NCBI RefSeq assembly: GCF_042661605.1
Contig: NZ_JBHSWJ010000002.1
Coordinates: forward strand, 2,542,001-2,606,000
Origin: Branchiibius cervicis
GTDB taxonomy: Bacteria; Actinomycetota; Actinomycetes; Actinomycetales; Dermatophilaceae
Reading direction: 5' to 3'
Length of the DNA stretch: 64,000 bases
The notes under the pieces are model-generated. The model saw nothing but the letters and a program-made list of their open reading frames with translations, did not search any database and was not told where the DNA came from. Positions within the stretch are counted from its first letter, which is position 1; every line of letters starts with the position of its first letter. The position numbers and the translations under genes were made by a program. Of the stretch, positions 22,079 through 31,335 are shown one piece after another.

Positions 22079-23508
22079 CTAATCAGTCGACGCACGGATC
22101 AACGGCAGGACCGCGTCACGAATCGCGCTCATGGTCGGCTCGTCGGCCGCTTCGACATTCAGCCGGAGCAGCGGTTCGGTGTTGCTCGCACGAAGGTTCA
22201 GCCACCACATGGGCGTGCCGTCGAAGGTCAGCGTCGTGCCGTCGAGGGTGTCCGTCGCGAGGTCTCCCCGGCGTGGGCCACCGCCCACCGCCGGACCCGT
22301 TCGGTGGCCGCTGCGGCGTCGCTGACCGTGGAGTTGATCTCCCCGGAGGCGACGTACCGCTGGAACTGCCCGACCAGCGCTGACAGGGGCTGGTCGGTCT
22401 CGCCGAGGGCGGCCAGCAGGTGCATCGCGGCCAGCATGCCGGTATCGGCGAACCAGAAGTCGCGGAAGTAGTAGTGCGCCGAGTGCTCCCCGCCGAACAC
22501 CGCGTTGTGCCGGGCCATCTCGGCTTTGATGAACGAGTGACCGACCCGCGTACGCACCGGCTTGGCGCCGGTCTCGGCGACGATCTGGGGTACGGCGGCC
22601 GAGGAGATCAGGTTGTGAACGATGCTGATCTCGCCGACCGGGACGCCCGCGGCGACCTCCCGGGCAATCTCCCGTGTCGCGACCAGCGCCGTGATCGCCG
22701 AGGGGTTGACCGGTTCGCCGCGCTCGTCGACCGCGAAACACCGGTCGGCATCACCGTCGAAGGCCAGTCCCACGTCGGCGCCGTGCCGGACCACCGCGTC
22801 CTGCAGGTCGACCAGGTTGGCCGGCTCCAGGGGGTTGGCCTCGTGGTTGGGGAACGTACCGTCGAGTTCGAAATAGAGCGGCACGATCTCGATCGGCAGC
22901 TTCGGTAGTCCCGCGTCAGTGCCGAGCACGGCGGGCACGGTGTAACCGCCCATTCCGTTGCCCGCATCCACGACGACCTTCAGGGGGCGGATGCCGCTCA
23001 GGTCGACCAGTCCGCGCAGGTAGGCGGCGTACTCGGGCAGCACATCGCGAGTGGTGACCGTGCCCGCGACGGCGGCCTCGACAAGCGGCTGGCCGTCGAC
23101 TTGTCCCTGGGCCAGGTCGCGGATCTGGGCCAGTCCGGTCTCCAGGCTGATCGGTCGCGCGCCGGCGCGGCACAGCTTGATCCCGTTGTACCGGGCCGGG
23201 TTGTGACTGGCCGTGAACATCGCGCCGGGCCGGTCGAGCGCACCACTGGCGTAGTACAGGCCGTCGGTCGAGCACAGGCCGATGACCGTGACGTCCACGC
23301 CCTGCGTCGCGGCGCCGCGCGCGAACGCCTCGCTCAACGCCGGGGAACTGGGCCGCATGTCGTGGCCGACGACGATGCCGCCGGCACCGTCGGGCCCGGC
23401 GACGACGACGGCGAACGCAGCACCGAAGGCTTCGGCGACCGACTCGTTGAGTTGCTCGGGGACGACGCCGCGTACGTCGTAGGCCTTGACGAAGGAGGCG
23501 AGATCCAC
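22079..23508 (-). CDS. manB: Phosphomannomutase/phosphoglucomutase (apparent frameshift)
   Basis: This enzyme interconverts mannose- or glucose-6-phosphate with the 1-phosphate, feeding GDP-mannose and wall glycans. Motifs are complete: phosphoserine loop FTASHNPARYNGIK, metal loop LAFDGDADRC, sugar loop FGGEHSAHYYF, and phosphate-binding RASNTEPLLRLN. The last lies in another frame, joined by adding a base in the C run 22266-22269 (AHAGGDLATDTLDGT). Repaired length is about 476 residues, normal. GTG 23508 (MDLASFVKAYDVRG) fits the family start, and TAGGCT lies 8 bases upstream. Confidence 0.94.
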
Positions 23509-23546
23509 AGTGGTGGAGCCTAACCGGACGCAGCGCCGCGGCGGGG

Positions 23547-23876
23547 TCAGACCAAGCGAAGAGCCGGACGGGCCGGCGCGACAGCGGCGGGCGCGGCCGG
23601 CGTGACCCGTCCGGCTTCCCGTACGGCGTCGGCCAGGGCCAGCAGGTCGTCGTCGCTGGGTTGCGGCTCCTGTTCCTCGACGGCCAACCGCACCACGGTC
23701 CAACCCCGCGGCACGGTGAGCCGGGCGGCATGCACAGCGCACAGGTCGTACGTGTGGGGCTCGGCGTGGGTGGCAAGGGGGCCGACGACTGCGGTGCCCT
23801 CGGACTGCACGAAGGTCAGGGTCGCAACAGCCCCGGCGTTGCACGCCGTTCGATCGCACTGCCGCTTCAACCGCAC
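23547..23876 (-). CDS. DUF3499 family protein
   Basis: 109 residues: MRLKRQCDRTACNAGAVATL, then a segment with YDLCAVHAARLTVPRGWTVV and an Ala/Pro-rich tail. The two Cys pairs (CDRTAC and C..H in DLCAVH) suggest a small zinc-binding fold. This family is conserved in actinobacteria beside the metallopeptidase-like gene and phosphomannomutase, but has no known function. The frame is intact. It is divergent from the zincin-like gene at 24016. Confidence 0.88.
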   Translation of the reverse strand: MRLKRQCDRTACNAGAVATLTFVQSEGTAVVGPLATHAEPHTYDLCAVHAARLTVPRGWTVVRLAVEEQEPQPSDDDLLALADAVREAGRVTPAAPAAVAPARPALRLV

Positions 23877-24003
23877 CGCACGTCCTTTCGCAAACCCGAG
23901 TCCCTACGCGTCACAGGCCGATCCACAGCCAGGCGCTTCCCGATGCTAGGTCACGGAGGGCACCCGGTCGTGGCGGCGCGCGGCACGGCCGGTCGGGGTG
24001 ATC

Positions 24004-24009
24004 TAGAGT
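24004..24009 (+). promoter_or_regulatory. Putative -10 of a leaderless transcript (zincin-like gene and SDR)
   Basis: TAGAGT, 6 bases before ATG 24016; no ribosome binding site. Confidence 0.55.
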
Positions 24010-24015
24010 CTTTTC

Positions 24016-24405
24016 ATGCAGCACAACCGGCACGGGCGCGGAATCCGCGGCCCGCTCGCCTGGCCTCCGGTGCCTGCCATGCGCCCTCGAGCAGCGCTGT
24101 TCGATGAGTTGGTGCTCGACGCTCTCGAACGCATCGAGGCCCGCCTGGGCAAGCCGCTCGGCCTGATCGAACTGGCCGTCGAGGACGTCCCGCCCAGCGA
24201 CCCCGCTCCGTGGGAGACGCAGATCGCCCTGGCCCGCACGTTCCCGGCCGAGCACGGCAATCCCGCGCGGGTGGTCCTCTACCGCCGGCCGATCGAGTCG
24301 CGCACGGTCCGCGAGGAAGAGCTGGCTGACCTGATCGACGAGGTGGTGACCGAGCAGGTTGCCGATCTGATCGGCGTACCCCCTGAGGACCTGGGTCGCG
24401 AGTGA
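24016..24405 (+). CDS. Zincin-like 'metallopeptidase family' protein lacking a visible HExxH
   Basis: 129 residues, similar in size and position to the conserved actinobacterial metallopeptidase-like protein encoded beside DUF3499. The body has FDELVLDALERIEARLGKPL and FPAEHGNPARVVLYRRPIE. Where zincins carry HExxH this protein reads LIDEVVTEQVADLIG, so the zinc ligands are missing and catalysis is doubtful. It may be a structural or regulatory relative. It has a leaderless start and its stop overlaps the next start by 4 bases (GTGA). Confidence 0.78.
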   Translation: MQHNRHGRGIRGPLAWPPVPAMRPRAALFDELVLDALERIEARLGKPLGLIELAVEDVPPSDPAPWETQIALARTFPAEHGNPARVVLYRRPIESRTVREEELADLIDEVVTEQVADLIGVPPEDLGRE

Positions 24406-25220
24406 CGGATCCCACGGACACTCCGTCGCTGGTCACCTATGTTCCCGGCCTCGGTCGCCGCCCGATCCTGGTCACGGGAGCCTCGGGAATCCTCGGGGGT
24501 GCGGTGGTCGGCGAACTGGCGGCATCGCACACGCCGGTGCGACCGGCCGGCCGGTGCCCGGACGCCGCGCAGCTGGCGGACGGATGGGTGTCGGCCGACC
24601 TCGCCCTCGGCACCGGCCTGGAAACTGCCCTGAACGATGTTGCGGCCGTGATCCATTGCGCCACAGACCCATCCGATGCCCAGCGGGTAGATGTCGACGG
24701 CACGCGAAATCTCATTGCCGCCATGCAGCGGCACAATCCCGCAGCCCGACTGGTGCATGTGTCCATCGTGGGGGTGTTCGACAACCCGTTGCCCTACTAC
24801 CGGGCCAAGGCCGACGCCGAGCGTCTGGTGTACGACGCGCCGGTGCCGCACGTCGTAGCCCGGGCGACGCAGTTCCACTCGTTCGTCCACGACCTGTTGC
24901 GCCCCCGCGCCGGAGTGACCATGGGGGTCTCCGGTTTGCGGTTCGCGCCCATCGATCCGCACTGGTTGGCCGCGCGGTTGGTCGACCTCGCCCTGGCCGA
25001 GGACCCGCCCGAACTGTCCCAGTACGCCGGGCCGGAGACCTTCACCTTCCAGGAGTTGGCGGCACTGACCGCTCACGTCGAGGGCCGCCGTACGCCTTTC
25101 CGGCTGCCGGCGCCGGCCATCGGCGCGACCCTGCGCGCGTTCCGGGACGGCAGCAACCTGCCCGGCCCGACCGCGCAGCGGGGCGGATCGACGTACGCCG
25201 AGTGGCTGGCTTCGCGCTAG
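24402..25220 (+). CDS. NAD(P)-binding SDR-family (atypical/extended) protein
   Basis: 272 residues. A Rossmann loop PILVTGASGILGGAVVGEL lies at about residues 21-39. A DVDGTRNLIAAM segment and YYRAKADAE (YxxxK-like) follow, as in NmrA/epimerase-type SDRs that bind NAD(P). The C-terminal part (FTFQELAALTAH) resembles nucleoside-diphosphate-sugar epimerase-like oxidoreductases. The substrate is unknown. The GTG start overlaps the upstream stop, indicating coupling. It ends one base before the convergent DUF5719 gene. Confidence 0.85.
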   Translation: MTDPTDTPSLVTYVPGLGRRPILVTGASGILGGAVVGELAASHTPVRPAGRCPDAAQLADGWVSADLALGTGLETALNDVAAVIHCATDPSDAQRVDVDGTRNLIAAMQRHNPAARLVHVSIVGVFDNPLPYYRAKADAERLVYDAPVPHVVARATQFHSFVHDLLRPRAGVTMGVSGLRFAPIDPHWLAARLVDLALAEDPPELSQYAGPETFTFQELAALTAHVEGRRTPFRLPAPAIGATLRAFRDGSNLPGPTAQRGGSTYAEWLASR

Positions 25221-25221
25221 T

Positions 25222-26666
25222 TCAGCGGGGCTGCTCCGTCACGTCGACCCCGCCCGGCTGCAACGGAACTCGACCCAGGCCGGCAACCGCGATCAGATCG
25301 CCACCACCGTCCGGGCTGCGCAGGAAGACACCCGCATGCACCGCGCCGCCGGTCACCTTCAGCCACACGGCTCCGCCCAGCGGCATCGACACCGCACTGG
25401 GCCGGTCAGCAGCCACCGCGACCGTGCGCGTCGTCGCAGCACCGGTGGTCGACACGATCGTCAGGTCCGCCGTCGCGGCCTTCCCCGCGGCGAGCACCAG
25501 GGTTGCCTGCGACCCCGACCGCAGGGCCGGCACCACGAACGCGGAGCTGTCATTGATGGCGGAGGTCGCCGGCGCCCAGGCGAAGTCGCTGGTCTTGGAC
25601 GCGCTGAAGGCCGCCGCGGTGACCGGCTGGTCCGCGGTGACCCGAAGCTCGTAGAGGCCGTCCGGCACGCCCTTCAGCACGATCTCGTTGCTGGACGCAC
25701 CCGCGATCGTCGCCACCTGGTCGGCCGCGACGGCGCCCGAGCCGTCGATCGCCTGGACGCGCACGATCCCCGGTTGGGCACCGGGCACCACCACTCGCAC
25801 CGTGGGGGCCGACCCCACCACGCCCACCGCCGGGATCACCACCGCCGTCGCCGGTGCGGCCGACGGCCCGCTGAGTTCGACGCCGACCGGCGTCTCCCCT
25901 TGGACCAATTGTCGCTGGCAGCTACGGCCAGCGGGCCGCCCGCGGTGGTCACCCGGATGGCTGCGGTCGCCAGTGCGGCGGGGAACGCCCCCAGCGTCAC
26001 CACACTGCGGCTCCTGGCCGCCACCGACACCGCCGGGACGCTCGCGGTCGGGTCGACGCCCGAGCGGCCGACCACTTGCAGTCGCGCCATGACCGCCGTG
26101 TCGTTGGGGTTGGTCAGCACCACGCGCACGACCCGGCCGGGATCGGAGCCGCCGGCGAACAACCATGCCTCCGTCGTCGGCGCCGAGGCGCAGGACAGGG
26201 TGCTCAGGCCGCGCACGGTCGCCGACTTCTCCAGACTGCTCTGGGTGCCGGTCAAGCCGGCCGCCAACTGCCCGGAGCCGGTCTCCAGCAGGGCCCCCGC
26301 ACCCGTCAACGTGGCCCCGACCACCGAACCCGGTGCGCGGACCGGCGGGGGTGCCGCGGCGACCGACGCAGGCAGCCGCTGACCGACGACCGATCCGCCG
26401 GTGATGCCCTCGGGTCCCAGGTCTGCCGGTGCCGCGGCCATCGCGACGCCGACCTGCTGCTTGTCGTCCGGCGATGCGCTGCCGGGCCGGTCCGGTCCCG
26501 GGCAGATGACCTGGCTCTGGATCTGCGCGGCGGACAACGCCGGAAGGGTCGGTACGTCGGCCGGTCGGGTGGCGCGCACGGTGCCGCTGGCCGCGCCGGC
26601 GGCAACGACGAGACCGCTGGCGGCCGCGACGGCGACGATCGCGCGAGCCAGACCGGTGACCCTCAC
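25222..26666 (-). CDS. DUF5719 family exported protein (apparent frameshift)
   Basis: An N-terminal helix (ARAIVAVAAASGLVVAAGA) anchors or exports the protein. The rest is Ala/Val/Thr-rich with repeated beta-type segments (RVVRVVLTNPNDTAVM, TLVLAAGKAATADLT), as in actinobacterial DUF5719 proteins encoded next to the large membrane glycosyltransferase. The frame changes at the C run 25896-25899; one base restores NWSKGETPVGVELSGPS, for about 481 residues. The GTG start overlaps the upstream glycosyltransferase stop by 4 bases, so the two are probably made together and act in the same envelope process. Function is unknown. Confidence 0.85.
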
Positions 26667-29600
26667 GACTGATCCCTCCGGCGGGCCCCGAACGGGATGG
26701 CGAAGTACACCACGAGCAGCAACAGGACCCCTTGCGCCCAGAGCCATCGCCCGTCGGCCAGGCCCGGATCGATGCTCAACCGACCGTTTGCGGCGGCGGG
26801 CAACCGGTAAGCGGGCCAATCGCTGCCGGGTACGGCGCTCAGTCGGACCCCGTCGAGGCTGACCGAACCGTGGCGTGACCAGCCCTGACCCTCGGCCAGG
26901 ACCAGCGTGCGCGCGCCTGCCTCGTCAGTCACGGCCTGCGTGGTGCGTGAGTGCAACCCGTCGACGTCCACGACGTCCACCGCGCTCGACGGGCTGTCGC
27001 CGGCGGCCAGCACCACTCGGCTCACCCCCACGTTGCGAGCACCGTCCTCGAGGGGCAGAACCCGCCATACCCGGTCACCGTCGCCGGCCTGGGTCACCGC
27101 ACCGGACACCTTCAGCGCCGCGACTGCGGTCGATCCGGGACCGTCCACCAGCACGTAGCCGACGCCCAGGTCGTGCAGCTGTCGGGTCAGCGTCGCCCCC
27201 GGAGTACCGCCGATGAGCAACGAACGGACCACCGCCGCCGTGGCCGCCCCACCCGCCAGCGCGCTGCGTAGGTCGCGCGCGGGGCCGCCCACTTCCCGCC
27301 CGACCAGCTCGAACGACGTCGTGGACCCGGTGCGCAGGATCAGCGCGCGTTCGGCGCGCGGGCCGTCGATCGCCGTACGGACGAACGCAGGAACGACGTC
27401 GTCGGCCGCCACCACAGTCCGCTGCGGCGTACGCCAGATCTGGTAGCCGGCCACCCCCAACCCGGCGACCACCGACGCACCGCACACCACGGCCACCGAC
27501 CGGCGCAGGCCCGTAGCGACCAGCCGGCCATCCGCAGGCGACCAGCCCCGAACTCCCAGCAGCGCGGCGCCGAGCAGCGCGGCCGCGTAGAGATCCAGCG
27601 GGGTCCCGGCCCAGGGCGTGCGCACCCCCGTCGCGGTGTCGACCAGCGCCAGGTGCGATGCGAACAGGCCACCTGCCAGTCCGGCAAGGCCGAGCACGGC
27701 GAGTGCCACATGCGCGCGAGCGAAACCGGACCGCACCAGACCGAGCACCCCGAGTACGACGACCGGGACCCCGAGCCAGGGCCACCCGTCACCGGGTTGC
27801 AGCAGAGCGAGGTGCCATGGCGCGACCCGCGACGGATCGGCCAGTTGTCCCGGCCCGGCCAGCAGCATCCGCCAGTCCGCCGGCAACGCCTGCCAGCTCC
27901 AGCGGCCCAGCAGCAGCCACGGCACGATGACGGCCGTCGCTGCGTGCGCCCGCGCCCGGCCCGGACCGATGACCACGATGCCGAGCGCCAGCGCCATCAG
28001 GGCGAGCATCGACACCGGCGAGAGCCCACCCAGCGCGGTCAGCAGCAGGATCGCGCCCGCGGTCGAGACCACCCGGCGGCGGGCCGAGCCGATCCGCAGG
28101 ACCGCGGCCAGGGCCAACGGCAGCAGGATGTGCGCGAGCGCCGGACCCAGGCGCCCGTCGCGCAGGGCTCCGGTGACGATCGGCAGGAACGCCCACAGCA
28201 GGGCAGCCGCGGTGCGGGGCCACGGCGCACGGGTCGCCACCCGGCCGGCGAGGTAGGCGGTCAATCCGGACAGCGGCACGGTGCCGATCAGCAACCACGA
28301 GACGGTGACGGCGGCGGCCGCGGAGGTCGTGACCCAGGGCAGCGCCTGCACCAGCCACGTCGGCACGGCCAGCAGCGCCAGGACGGGGGTCGGGACGTTC
28401 GGGTGGCCGAGGCCCGCGCCCTGCCAGGCATCGACGTACGTGTGCCAGACCCCGGAGGCGTCGGTGGCGAACGGCAGGAGTTCGCCACCGCGCAGGCCCC
28501 AGCCGGTCCCGGTGATAACGCCGGCGCCCAGGGCGTGCCGCCACCACAGCAGGGCCGCCGCGATGGTGATCACACCGGCCCACGGAGCAGGGCCGGCGAA
28601 GAACGACGCCTGGTTCAGATCCTGCGGCAGTTCCTGGGCCTCCTCGCTCTCGCGCGAGTTCAGGTCACCGGTCACCGACGAGGCGTCACCGGTGCGCTGG
28701 CCCATCGAAGCCCACCAGGCGCCGATCGCGGTCCTGGCGGGGACGAAGAGCTGCCGCAGCGAGCGACGGCTGACACTGCGCTGGCGCAGGAAGCGGAAGC
28801 GAGCACCGAGGATCCGGGCGAAACCGAATCCCGCGGTGGCCGTAGCGAGTTCGTGCCCTGCCGCGCGCGGACGCTTGCCGAGCAACAGGGCGCCCGCCAG
28901 CACAGCTCCGCCGAGCACGGTCCACAGCCACATGAACGGCAGCCCGAGCCACGAGCACCGGGCCAGGGCGATCTGGCGGAACCGACGCTGGATCCGCACG
29001 GGACGGGTGTCTTCGCGGTTCGCGGTGCCGGCTTCGGTGAAGACCGTCGCCTGCGGCACGATCACGACCTGGTGGCCGGTCAGGTGCGCCCGCCAGCAGA
29101 GGTCCAGCGCGTCGCCGTCGCCGTCGAACGCAGGGTCGAAGCCGCCGAGGCCGGTGTAGACGTCGCGGCGCACCAACATCCCGGAGGTGCTCACCGAGAT
29201 CACGTCGCGCCGGGTGTCGTGCTGGCCCTGATCGGTCTCGTCGGCTCCGAGCAGGGGCACGACCCGGCCGGTCCGGGTGATGTCCAGGCCCACGTGCAGC
29301 AACCGGCGGCTGTCGTCACCGGCCACGATCTTGCCGCCGGCGATGCCGACCCGCGTTGACCGGCTCACGACCGCCATCAGCATCTGCAGGCTGTCCGGGG
29401 CGGGCCGGTCGTCCTGGTGCAGCAGCCAGAACCACTCGCGGCGATCACGGGGACGGATCGCCCGGCGCCGGGCCCGCGAGCGCCGCCGCTTGCCGACGAC
29501 CACGTCCTCGCCGGGGTCGGGCAAGGCTTCGACGGCTTCGTCGATGATGTCGGCGAACGCGGCACCGGACGCGGCGGTGATCACCGGCAGATCGTCGTAC

Positions 29601-29869
29601 GCCGCGTGCAACCCGGCCGCGGCCGGCGCCTCCAGCAGGTCCCGCAGTGTGCGTTGCGGGGTGGCGTCGACCAGCACCAGGCGCTCCGGGCGGCGGGTGA
29701 GAGCGGTCAGTGCTGAGAAGGTGCCCGTGAGGAGTTCGGGCCGGTCGTCCTGGACGACCAGGACGGCGGTGACCTGGACCGCTGTCGCATCACTGCTGTC
29801 AGGGGCGCTGCCGGAGTCGGTCACGGTGGTGAGGGTGGTCATGGAAGCGGTGCCGGCGGCCGGCAACAA
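26663..29869 (-). CDS. Large GT2 glycosyltransferase with multi-spanning membrane domain
   Basis: 1068 residues from ATG 29869, or about 1059 from ATG 29842. Residues about 30-310 form a GT-A fold (VTAVLVVQDDRPELLTGTFS, WFWLLHQDDRPAPDSLQMLM, the ED/GDALD acceptor region). After that come about a dozen hydrophobic helices and a C-terminal extracytoplasmic part, with a final helix and basic end (FGARRRDQS). The family is conserved between whiB and DUF5719 genes in actinobacteria and is presumed to build an envelope glycan from nucleotide or lipid-linked sugar. The frame is intact over 3.2 kb. It is coupled to DUF5719 by a 4-base overlap. Confidence 0.88.
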   Translation of the reverse strand: MLPAAGTASMTTLTTVTDSGSAPDSSDATAVQVTAVLVVQDDRPELLTGTFSALTALTRRPERLVLVDATPQRTLRDLLEAPAAAGLHAAYDDLPVITAASGAAFADIIDEAVEALPDPGEDVVVGKRRRSRARRRAIRPRDRREWFWLLHQDDRPAPDSLQMLMAVVSRSTRVGIAGGKIVAGDDSRRLLHVGLDITRTGRVVPLLGADETDQGQHDTRRDVISVSTSGMLVRRDVYTGLGGFDPAFDGDGDALDLCWRAHLTGHQVVIVPQATVFTEAGTANREDTRPVRIQRRFRQIALARCSWLGLPFMWLWTVLGGAVLAGALLLGKRPRAAGHELATATAGFGFARILGARFRFLRQRSVSRRSLRQLFVPARTAIGAWWASMGQRTGDASSVTGDLNSRESEEAQELPQDLNQASFFAGPAPWAGVITIAAALLWWRHALGAGVITGTGWGLRGGELLPFATDASGVWHTYVDAWQGAGLGHPNVPTPVLALLAVPTWLVQALPWVTTSAAAAVTVSWLLIGTVPLSGLTAYLAGRVATRAPWPRTAAALLWAFLPIVTGALRDGRLGPALAHILLPLALAAVLRIGSARRRVVSTAGAILLLTALGGLSPVSMLALMALALGIVVIGPGRARAHAATAVIVPWLLLGRWSWQALPADWRMLLAGPGQLADPSRVAPWHLALLQPGDGWPWLGVPVVVLGVLGLVRSGFARAHVALAVLGLAGLAGGLFASHLALVDTATGVRTPWAGTPLDLYAAALLGAALLGVRGWSPADGRLVATGLRRSVAVVCGASVVAGLGVAGYQIWRTPQRTVVAADDVVPAFVRTAIDGPRAERALILRTGSTTSFELVGREVGGPARDLRSALAGGAATAAVVRSLLIGGTPGATLTRQLHDLGVGYVLVDGPGSTAVAALKVSGAVTQAGDGDRVWRVLPLEDGARNVGVSRVVLAAGDSPSSAVDVVDVDGLHSRTTQAVTDEAGARTLVLAEGQGWSRHGSVSLDGVRLSAVPGSDWPAYRLPAAANGRLSIDPGLADGRWLWAQGVLLLLVVYFAIPFGARRRDQS

Positions 29870-29876
29870 GGGGTGA

Positions 29877-30233
29877 TCAGACCGCGCGCTTCTTCAACTT
29901 ACGGCGCTCGCGTTCGGACAAGCCGCCCCAGATGCCGAACCGCTCGTCGTGCAACAGGGCGTATTCGAGGCACTCCGAGCGCACCTCGCAGCCCACGCAC
30001 ACTTTCTTGGCGTCGCGTGTGGAGCCGCCCTTCTCGGGGAAGAACGCCTCAGGGTCGGTCTGGGCGCACAGGGCACGCTGCTGCCACGCCAGCTCGTCCT
30101 CCTCGATGGCGGAGGTCGAAGCGGCGATGGTCAGCTCGCGCAACATCGCGGTCTGGTCGTGAAGGGTCAGGACGGCGGCCTCGGACGATGGGGTATCGGG
30201 GATTGTCTGTTCGTGCATTGCCTGTTGGGTCAT
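29877..30233 (-). CDS. WhiB-family iron-sulfur transcription regulator (WhiB2/WhmD type)
   Basis: 118 residues from ATG 30233, which has GAGGAG 8 bases upstream. Four Cys ligate a [4Fe-4S] cluster: RALCAQTDPEAFF and then KVCVGCEVRSECLEYAL (CxxCx5C). The GIWGGLSERERRKLKK segment binds DNA or the sigma factor. WhiB2-type proteins control septation in actinobacteria, and this position beside the DUF5719/GT2 genes fits that type. A longer open frame to 30293 exists but lacks support. The assignment to WhiB2 is by context and similarity. Confidence 0.9.
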   Translation of the reverse strand: MTQQAMHEQTIPDTPSSEAAVLTLHDQTAMLRELTIAASTSAIEEDELAWQQRALCAQTDPEAFFPEKGGSTRDAKKVCVGCEVRSECLEYALLHDERFGIWGGLSERERRKLKKRAV

Positions 30234-30343
30234 GGCGGGCTCCTCAGCGAATGACAGCAATGCAATTACACGCGTGTCATTCCCAAAGGTCAACCCCGGG
30301 AGGCCGGAAGATACGCGCCCGCACGATGGTGTAGGGCGTTTGC

Positions 30344-30349
30344 GAGACT
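30344..30349 (+). promoter_or_regulatory. Putative -10 of the fbiA-fbiB operon
   Basis: GAGACT, 6 bases before ATG 30356 and preceded by TGC. It is a weak match, but the spacing is that of a leaderless start. Confidence 0.35.
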
Positions 30350-30355
30350 GTCGGC

Positions 30356-31335
30356 ATGCGGATCACGGCTCTCTCCGGTGGCGTCGGCGGCGCCCGTTTC
30401 CTACGCGGTGTGCTGCACGCCCTCGAACGCTCCGGCGAGGAAGCCGACCTCACGATCATCGGCAACACCGGCGATGACATCACGCTCTTCGGGCTGCGGG
30501 TGTGCCCGGATCTGGACACGGTCCTCTACACCTTGGGCGGCGGGATCCACGAGGAACAGGGCTGGGGCCGCGCGGACGAGACGTTCTCGGTCCAGGCCGA
30601 ACTCGCGGCGTACGGCGCGACGCCCCAGTGGTTCGGGATGGGCGACAAGGACTTCGGCACCCACATCGTGCGCAGCCAGTGGCTGGGCCAGGGGCAGAGC
30701 CTGTCGCAGGTGACGGCGCGCCTGGCCGAACGTTGGGGACTGCCCGCACGGGGGTGAGGCTGTTGCCGATGACCGACTCCCCCGTCGAGACGCACGTGGT
30801 GATCGACGACGGTTCCGGGCCGCAGGCCGTGCACTTCCAGCAGTGGTGGGTCAAGGAGCACGCCGCCATCCCCGCCGAACGCTTCGTGGTCGCCGGGATG
30901 GACCGCGCCGCACCGGCGCCCGGCGTGCTGGACGCGATCCGGCAGGCCGACCTGGTCCTGCTGCCGCCGAGCAACCCCGTGGTCTCCATCGGGATCGTCC
31001 TCTCCGTCCCCGGCATCCGTGACGCGCTGCGCGGCACCACGGCGCCCGTGATCGGCGTCAGCCCGCTGATCTCGGGTCGACCGGTGCGCGGGTACGCCGA
31101 TGCGTGCCTGTCCGCGATCGGCGTCGAATCCACGTCGCGGGCCGTGGCCGGCTTGTACGCCGACTTCCTGTCCGGCTGGCTGGTCGATGAGGACGAAGAC
31201 CTGTCGGCGTACGACGATCTGCGGGGTGTGCGGGTCCTGCCCCGCCCGGTGCTGATGAGTGATGTCGAGGCAACCGCTGACATCGCCCAGGCAGCCATCG
31301 ATCTCGCCGGCACGGCGCCCGCTGTGCACTCGTGA
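30356..31335 (+). CDS. fbiA: FbiA/CofD, 2-phospho-L-lactate (or PEP) transferase for coenzyme F420 (apparent frameshift)
   Basis: FbiA joins the GDP-activated phospholactyl or phosphoenolpyruvyl group to the deazaflavin Fo, giving F420-0 or dehydro-F420-0. The start MRITALSGGVGGARFLRGV is the CofD nucleotide-binding signature. It is followed by IIGNTGDDITLFGLRVCPD and WFGMGDKDFGTHI. The frame breaks at GGGGG 30750-30754, and one base restores LPARGVRLLPMTDSPVETHV. Repaired length is about 326 residues. The stop overlaps the fbiB GTG by 4 bases. Two LLM-family enzymes in the window suggest that F420 is used. Confidence 0.94.

Noticed and set aside
27653..29359. Plus-strand open frame of 568 codons
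   Set aside because: It is antisense to the intact large glycosyltransferase and has no recognisable domain.
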